Source: Verrucomicrobiota bacterium
Lineage (GTDB): Bacteria > Verrucomicrobiota > Verrucomicrobiia > Chthoniobacterales > JAFAMB01
Direction of reading: 5' to 3'
DNA length: 11,195 nucleotides
Assembly: GCA_019236035.1 (NCBI GenBank)
Contig: JAFAJU010000289.1
Location: 1 to 11,195 of the forward strand
Both the position numbers and the translations under genes were made by a program. The notes below the pieces were generated by a model. That model saw only the letters and a list, made by a program, of their open reading frames with translations. It made no database searches and was not told the DNA's origin. Within the stretch, counting starts at the first letter, position 1. Each line of letters opens with the position of its first letter. Positions 6,941 through 11,195 of the stretch are shown here, piece after piece.

Positions 6941-8181
6941 CGTACCTCGGCGTACCTTTGCGCGACGCGGGTTCGAACGAGCAGCGGCAGCAAACTGGAA
7001 ACCAGCATGACGCAAGCGATGATCGTCAGGGCGCCACTGTAGCTTCCTGTGACCTCCCGAATGCGCGCTATCAACAGCGGCCCGAACACGCCCGCAAAAC
7101 CCCACGCAGTAAGCATGAGGCCGTAAATCGAGCCGATCCATCTCGGACCGAATAAGTCGGCCGCGAAGGCCGGCATTGTGCCGAAACCGCCGCCATAGCA
7201 GCTCAGTACGATAAAGCAGAGCGTAACGAGTATCGTGAACTCCCGCTGCGAGGGCATCAGGAAAAACAGCGCTGCCTGCACGAGAAACATGATGAAGAAC
7301 ACGTTTCGGCGCCCGATCGCATCAGATAACCAGGCCCAGAGGAGGCGACCGGCGCCGTTCGCGATCGAAATAATTCCCACCATCCCGGCAGCCACCAAGG
7401 GTGGCACTCCGCTGATTTCTTTGGCCATCGGTGCCGCTTGCGAAATGATGCTGATCCCGGCTGTTACGTTAAGGAACAGAATGGCCCAAAGCGCATACCA
7501 CTGCCACGTGGATAGGGCCTCTTGCAGAGTGAACTCTGTCGTCCCCCGTTGGGATTGTTTCTTCGCGGATGGCTGCCAGCCTTCTGGCGCCCACCCATCC
7601 GGCGGGTTTTGCATGACGGAGGCTCCGGCAACGACCATGACCAGATAGGCGATTCCGAGGATAGCCAGTGTCTGCATGACGCCCACTTGTTGAATCAGGG
7701 CTGCGGCCAAAGGCGCCGTAAGCAGCGCGCCGGCGCCGAAGCCGGCTACCGCCAGACCCGTAATGAAGCCGCGTCGATCCGGGAACCACTTGACCAGCGT
7801 TGCCACGGGCACGATGTAGCCGAGACCCAGACCCAGGCCGCCCAGCACTCCATAGCCCAAGTAGAGAACCCAGATTCGGCCTGCCGAGAGACTGGACAAC
7901 GCCACACCTAGACCGTAACAAATGCCCGCCGCAATGCCCACGGTTCGTGGACCCACGCGACTCATCCAGAGACCCCCGAGAAAAGCGGCAAAGCCTAAGA
8001 CCAGAATCGCTATAGAGAATGCCAAGGTGACCTCGGAGATAGACCATCCGAATTTTTTCATTAATGGGTCGCGGAAAACGCTCCAGGCGTAGACCGCTCC
8101 CAGGGCGAGTTGCATCAGAACCCCACCGCCCGCCAGTAACCAGCGATTGGGCAGCCGGCGATCCGTTATGGTTTGCGTCAT
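6937..8181 (-). CDS. OFA-family (oxalate/formate antiporter-like) MFS transporter
   Basis: 414 residues with twelve predicted membrane segments of the major facilitator superfamily. The N-terminal RWLLAGGGVLMQLALGAVYAWSVF and the later GGGFGTMPAFAADLFGPR...GSIYGLMLTAWG are typical of the OFA group, whose founder exchanges oxalate and formate; other members carry other small carboxylates, so the substrate here is inferred. A motif-A-like loop is seen in each half (SRVGPRT and SDAIGRRN). I place the start at ATG 8179-8181, because GGAG lies seven bases before it; a TTG at 8206-8208 would add nine residues and overlap the upstream gene by 14 bases. The gene follows the oxidoreductase by 13 bases and belongs to the same transcript, which supports transport of that enzyme's substrate or product. 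Confidence 0.9.
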   Translation of the reverse strand: MTQTITDRRLPNRWLLAGGGVLMQLALGAVYAWSVFRDPLMKKFGWSISEVTLAFSIAILVLGFAAFLGGLWMSRVGPRTVGIAAGICYGLGVALSSLSAGRIWVLYLGYGVLGGLGLGLGYIVPVATLVKWFPDRRGFITGLAVAGFGAGALLTAPLAAALIQQVGVMQTLAILGIAYLVMVVAGASVMQNPPDGWAPEGWQPSAKKQSQRGTTEFTLQEALSTWQWYALWAILFLNVTAGISIISQAAPMAKEISGVPPLVAAGMVGIISIANGAGRLLWAWLSDAIGRRNVFFIMFLVQAALFFLMPSQREFTILVTLCFIVLSCYGGGFGTMPAFAADLFGPRWIGSIYGLMLTAWGFAGVFGPLLIARIREVTGSYSGALTIIACVMLVSSLLPLLVRTRVAQRYAEVR

Positions 8182-8194
8182 AAGCTTCTCCGGT

Positions 8195-10474
8195 TCAAAT
8201 CCGAACAACAGAGGGTTGCTTCTCGGTTTCGTTGATCCGTTCTAGGGTGGCGAAAATTTCCTTGTAAGCCGGGATTGTGGCCAGCGGCGAACGCGCTTTC
8301 GAATCCACAAGTACGTTTCCCTCCGGCCAATGGATCTCAAGCGTGCCAGTCGCCATCGGGGCAATCATGACCTTCCCGTGGTAAGTTCCGAAATCGTTCT
8401 TCAACGCAACCGTGTCGCCTGAAACAAGGCTCAGGCGTTCGGCATCCTCTGCACTCATCAGAACCACGTCGCGCGGTGCGGCGTTGTTTGGGTCGGTGTC
8501 CTCATGGACCATACTATTGAATTGCTTACCCCGGCGAGTCACAACTCGAAACGCGCCGTCGCAGGCTGCCACCTGAGGTAATCTCACCGCCTTAAAGTGA
8601 GCTTTCCCGTCTCCCGTGGCAAACTTCCAGCCTGCGCAAAGGGCCCGTCCTCCGTATTGAAAATTGTCCCCTTGCTTATTGAGGGTCTGGATACCGTCGT
8701 ACGCTGGGATGGCACGGGCGATTTCCTCTCGAATCGCCTTAGTGCTGGTGAAAGTCAGTTTGTCAGCCCAGTCCGGTCGCACACGCCGGGCAATCTCTTG
8801 AAACACTTCCCATTCAGAACGGGCCTCTGCGGTGCGCGGACCCCGAATCTCGGGACTGAAGATCACCCGCCGTTCGGTACTAGTCTCCGTAACTCCTCCA
8901 GGGATCTCGTAGCGGGTGGTCGCGGGCAGCAGCACAACCGTATCGGCCGGTTCGATCAACATTTGCGCCGAAAGCACAATATCCTGGTGAACGCGGAGGG
9001 GGATGGCTTCCAGAGTGCTGCTGGTCGATTCAGGGTCCGGCATTACCTCGCGGAAGTCACCTCCCATGGACCATAGCATGTCCAAATCACCTTTGCGTGC
9101 AGCCTCAAACATTTGCGGAGTAGTCATGCCGGGCTTCGAGGGAACGGGGAAACCCCAGAGCGTCGAGAACTTTGCGGCATTCTCCTTGTTGATCGCCAAT
9201 CCTCCGGGAAACGCCGTCGCATAAGCGCCCATCTCGGCCCCGCCTTGGACGCCTGAGTGACCACGGATTGGCATCAGGCCGCAACCCTCTCGTCCGACGA
9301 ATCCTCTGGAGAGGGCGACGTTGATGATTGCGTGCACGTTGTCCTCACCGCAGGTGTGCTGCGTGATCCCCATTCCCCAAACGAAAACCGCGCGCTCGGA
9401 TTCGGCCACCATTTGGGCAAATGCCCGCATGATCTCGCGTCCGAGCCCGCTGGCAGTCTCCAACTCTTCCCAAGGGACCTGCTCCAGCATGGCCCGCAAC
9501 TCCTCGAAACCTTCAGTATGGTCGCGGATAAACGCGTCGTTAATCCAGCGCTGCTCAATTAAGTGCTTAAGCGAGCCATGCAGAAACGCCAAATCGCCCC
9601 CAGCCTGTACCTGAAAGAAGCGGTCTGTGATTTTGGTACCGAAAAGGGCGCTTTCAACATCCGAGGGCACCCAATACCGGTCCATCACCGGCTCGCGGTA
9701 GGGATTAACCACAGCGACCTTGGTGCCGGCCTTTCGGGCATAATAAAGATATTTCATCATGACCGGCTGATTGTTGGCGACGTTGCTCCCGAAAAAGACG
9801 ACTAGATCGGTGCCAATCAGGTCACTATAGGAGCAAGTCGTAGCGGCTACACCCAAGGCCGCCTTGAGGGCAAATGTACTAGGCGAATGGCAGATCCTCG
9901 CAGCGTTATCGACGTTGTTTGTGCCCAGAGCTCTCGCGGCCTTTTGCGCGGCGTAATACGTTTCATTGGGGACGCCACGGCTGGTCAGATAAAAGTAAAG
10001 ACGCTCCGGACGGCTCGCCTTAATCCGAGTGGCAATCAGACCAAGCGCCTCCTCCCAGGGAACACGCCGGAAACCCGGCTCTCCCCGGCGGCGTATCATT
10101 GGATAAGGTAGCCGGCCCAGGGCCCGGATATCGCGCGAGCGCTTCGCTCGCAGTGCGGCAACGTCTTCCAGCGCCTTGATATCGAGTGCGGGCATTGTAT
10201 TCAGCCGGAGGAGGCGCAGCCGAAGGTTGCAAAGGTGAATTCCTGTGACGGTCCAGTCCCGCATTCCGCTGGTACCCAGCGAACACCCGTCACAGACACC
10301 CTCCCTCAGAATGCGGAAAGCGTAGCCGAGCTTGTCGCGGTTCTCCCAAATCGCGCGGAGGATTTCCCCATAATTATTCGGATGTCGCTCACCGATGCCA
10401 AACGGCTTTAGACTTGCCCAAAGCCCAGGCGCCCAGCCCTCCGGAACGGGTCGGATCGATCTGTGCACTTTCAT
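8195..10474 (-). CDS. FdhF/YdeP-family molybdopterin oxidoreductase (formate dehydrogenase alpha-like)
   Basis: 759 residues. Residues 61-95 hold the iron-sulfur region (CDGCSLG, then C82), residues about 125-560 the molybdopterin-binding body, and about 640-745 the C-terminal dinucleotide-binding domain. NNVDNAARICHSPS (186-199) aligns with the active-site loop of E. coli FdhF: C195 takes the place of selenocysteine and H196 follows it. GMGITQHTCGEDNV (368-380) matches another conserved cofactor-contacting stretch. Only three Cys are visible in the cluster region, where FdhF has four. There is no twin-arginine signal, so the enzyme should be cytoplasmic. Formate is the likeliest substrate given fdhD, mobA and an OFA transporter nearby, but several members of this family have no proven reaction. 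The ATG at 10472-10474 follows a 12-base tandem repeat and lacks a visible Shine-Dalgarno site. No electron-carrier subunit is adjacent. Confidence 0.9.
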   Translation of the reverse strand: MKVHRSIRPVPEGWAPGLWASLKPFGIGERHPNNYGEILRAIWENRDKLGYAFRILREGVCDGCSLGTSGMRDWTVTGIHLCNLRLRLLRLNTMPALDIKALEDVAALRAKRSRDIRALGRLPYPMIRRRGEPGFRRVPWEEALGLIATRIKASRPERLYFYLTSRGVPNETYYAAQKAARALGTNNVDNAARICHSPSTFALKAALGVAATTCSYSDLIGTDLVVFFGSNVANNQPVMMKYLYYARKAGTKVAVVNPYREPVMDRYWVPSDVESALFGTKITDRFFQVQAGGDLAFLHGSLKHLIEQRWINDAFIRDHTEGFEELRAMLEQVPWEELETASGLGREIMRAFAQMVAESERAVFVWGMGITQHTCGEDNVHAIINVALSRGFVGREGCGLMPIRGHSGVQGGAEMGAYATAFPGGLAINKENAAKFSTLWGFPVPSKPGMTTPQMFEAARKGDLDMLWSMGGDFREVMPDPESTSSTLEAIPLRVHQDIVLSAQMLIEPADTVVLLPATTRYEIPGGVTETSTERRVIFSPEIRGPRTAEARSEWEVFQEIARRVRPDWADKLTFTSTKAIREEIARAIPAYDGIQTLNKQGDNFQYGGRALCAGWKFATGDGKAHFKAVRLPQVAACDGAFRVVTRRGKQFNSMVHEDTDPNNAAPRDVVLMSAEDAERLSLVSGDTVALKNDFGTYHGKVMIAPMATGTLEIHWPEGNVLVDSKARSPLATIPAYKEIFATLERINETEKQPSVVRI

Positions 10475-10636
10475 GTTGGCATATGTATTGGCATATGTAA
10501 GGGCGCTTGCTGCATGGGATTTAAGCGCTCGTAGCTTGAGGTATTGGAATTTAAAATACCTGTACTTGATTTCAAGGACCGAGCGGCCACCGCTCCCAAA
10601 CCGCTAGCCTGGAGATTTGCAGGCGATGCAGGCCGG
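10475..10636 (-). promoter_or_regulatory. Structured leader in front of the oxidoreductase gene
   Basis: This 162-base gap holds no convincing gene. Directly before the ATG are two perfect copies of a 12-base unit (on the minus strand, TACATATGCCAA) at 10476-10499. Further upstream are two potential hairpins: GCGCTT (10503-10508) with AAGCGC (10523-10528), and GGTATT (10540-10545) with AATACC (10555-10560). The tandem copies occupy the place where a ribosome-binding site would be. This could be an operator or a regulated leader, or the result of replication slippage. I saw no convincing promoter boxes. Confidence 0.45.
10476..10499. repeat. Two perfect tandem 12-base repeats beside the oxidoreductase start codon
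   Basis: TTGGCATATGTA occurs at 10476-10487 and again at 10488-10499 (plus-strand reading). Each copy contains the palindrome CATATG, and the array ends one base from the start codon of the oxidoreductase. Confidence 0.9.
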
Positions 10637-10939
10637 CTATTCAGAATCGTCGTCACCTTTCTCGTTATCAACTTGCTCATCTTGGAGGCGGTCAACCCGG
10701 ATCAGCTTCCCGTTTCCAGCAATCTGCAATTCGAGGTCCGGAACGCCTTGCAGATCGATCTCGACCCTGAAGATTGTCACGTTGCCCCAACCGTAGCTAT
10801 CGGCGCTCTTAGCAACTCCGTCGCCTTTTTCCATATCGATGGTTTCACGAACGGCCTGCGGTAGCGATTCAAGCGGGACATCGTCCGCAAACGACGCGAA
10901 AGGTAGGGTGAGGATCGGAAGTAGTACTAGCGAACGCAT
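10637..10939 (-). CDS. Small secreted PepSY-like protein
   Basis: 100 residues. Residues 1-18 are a Sec signal peptide ending in SFA, so the mature 82-residue protein should be periplasmic. The mature part has LESLPQAVRETID, then strands of the form IFRVEIDLQGVPDLELQIAGNGKLIRVD, the helix-plus-sheet pattern of PepSY-like domains (LP..V...I; YEVEI; L.V...GK.L). It ends in a highly acidic tail (about 85-100). Members of this class are thought to bind or inhibit secreted proteins, but no specific role is known. It lies between fdhD and the oxidoreductase on the same strand, with 138- and 162-base gaps, so it may be transcribed with them or separately. The ATG is fixed by the signal peptide; no strong Shine-Dalgarno site is seen. 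Confidence 0.75.
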   Translation of the reverse strand: MRSLVLLPILTLPFASFADDVPLESLPQAVRETIDMEKGDGVAKSADSYGWGNVTIFRVEIDLQGVPDLELQIAGNGKLIRVDRLQDEQVDNEKGDDDSE

Positions 10940-11077
10940 TTTCTAACTTACCGAGTTCAAAAAAATTTCTCGCACTGAAATTTATCAATCGTGGCTAATC
11001 CCGTTCGGTTCGAGCCCAGTTGGCCTCGGGCGCCGCAGAGGGTTTTGGCTTCTTCGAGGACGGAAACTGATCGATTG
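10940..11077. other. Intergenic gap between fdhD and the PepSY-like gene
   Basis: No gene or RNA is recognised here. On the minus strand, AAATTT at 10976-10981 and again near 10961-10967, followed by a run of T, could form a weak A/T-only terminator-like stem after fdhD, immediately before the PepSY-like gene. I consider it unproven. Confidence 0.3.
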
Positions 11078-11195
11078 TCAGTCGCTAACCACGCGCTCGG
11101 TTCCGGCATATAGATTAAATCGATTCTCACGCAAAAACCCAACAAGCGTGGAGCCATACTCCCGCGCCAGCTCAACCGAAAGACTTGATGGAGCG
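11078..11195 (-). CDS. fdhD: FdhD sulfurtransferase, C-terminal end (N-terminus off the right edge)
   Basis: The last 38 residues and the stop codon are visible, entering from the right edge. They read APSSLSVELAREYGSTLVGF followed by LRENRFNLYAGTERV, which is the conserved C-terminus of FdhD (APSSLAVELA...LVGFLRG.R.N.Y). FdhD passes sulfur from the cysteine desulfurase IscS to the molybdenum of the bis-MGD cofactor and is needed for active formate dehydrogenase. Its catalytic cysteines lie outside the window. It is the most upstream gene seen in the minus-strand cluster leading to the oxidoreductase and transporter, and its presence strengthens the formate dehydrogenase-like reading of that enzyme. 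Confidence 0.9.
   Translation of the reverse strand, partial: APSSLSVELAREYGSTLVGFLRENRFNLYAGTERVVSD

Noticed and set aside
6854..7042. 62-residue plus-strand open frame rich in Tyr and Thr
   Set aside because: It is a translation of the 9-base tandem repeat and runs antisense into the transporter gene.
8182..8208. TTG start for the transporter, nine residues longer
   Set aside because: The ATG at 8179-8181 has a well-spaced GGAG site, and the extra residues are not typical of the family.
9888..9893. Selenocysteine (UGA) in the oxidoreductase active site
   Set aside because: The position is a Cys codon followed by His, and the frame is open throughout, so no recoding is needed.
10471..10695. 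74-residue minus-strand open frame ending in an ATGA overlap with the oxidoreductase start
   Set aside because: It overlaps the end of the PepSY-like gene, has no recognisable domain or good start, and its last part is just the 12-base repeat translated. I keep the region as a leader.
10957..11175. 72-residue minus-strand open frame at the right edge
   Set aside because: It is out of frame with the clear FdhD C-terminus in 11078-11195.

Overview
This window has the look of a mid-to-high GC soil or environmental Gram-negative bacterium. Three proteins carry Sec-type signal peptides that imply a periplasm, intergenic gaps hold short tandem and inverted repeats, and Shine-Dalgarno sites are often weak or absent. 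A Verrucomicrobiota-like host (Chthoniobacterales type) is my best guess from the repeat style and the TrpA and YchF sequences, but the window alone does not prove it.

Left block (1-3418, all minus strand, transcribed right to left): a catalytically complete secreted trypsin-like/PDZ protease of the Deg family, then a paralogue of the same layout whose catalytic His and Asp are replaced (a pseudoprotease), then the N-terminal part of a HAD phosphatase running off the left edge. The three genes overlap by 4 bases at each junction, so they are almost certainly one operon. The pseudoprotease needs a CTG start, lying in the stop codon of its neighbour, to gain a signal peptide.

Middle block (3419-6844): a repeat-rich 263-base gap, ychF (minus), a divergent DUF4870 membrane protein (plus), then trpA (minus), converging on the membrane gene across a hairpin. 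trpA and mobA (plus) are divergent and separated by a striking 31/29/31 inverted repeat whose arms carry the ribosome-binding site of both genes.

Right block (6937-11195, minus strand): fdhD (C-terminal end only, entering from the right edge), a small secreted PepSY-like protein, an FdhF/YdeP-type molybdopterin oxidoreductase, and an OFA-type (oxalate/formate) MFS transporter. With mobA next door, which adds GMP to the molybdenum cofactor, and fdhD, which sulfurates the cofactor of formate dehydrogenases, the block reads as a molybdenum-enzyme module probably acting on formate or a related small acid. No electron-transfer subunit is visible in the window.

The most interesting items are the protease/pseudoprotease pair with its probable CTG start, the symmetric leader palindrome between trpA and mobA, and the structured leader with 12-base tandem repeats in front of the oxidoreductase gene.
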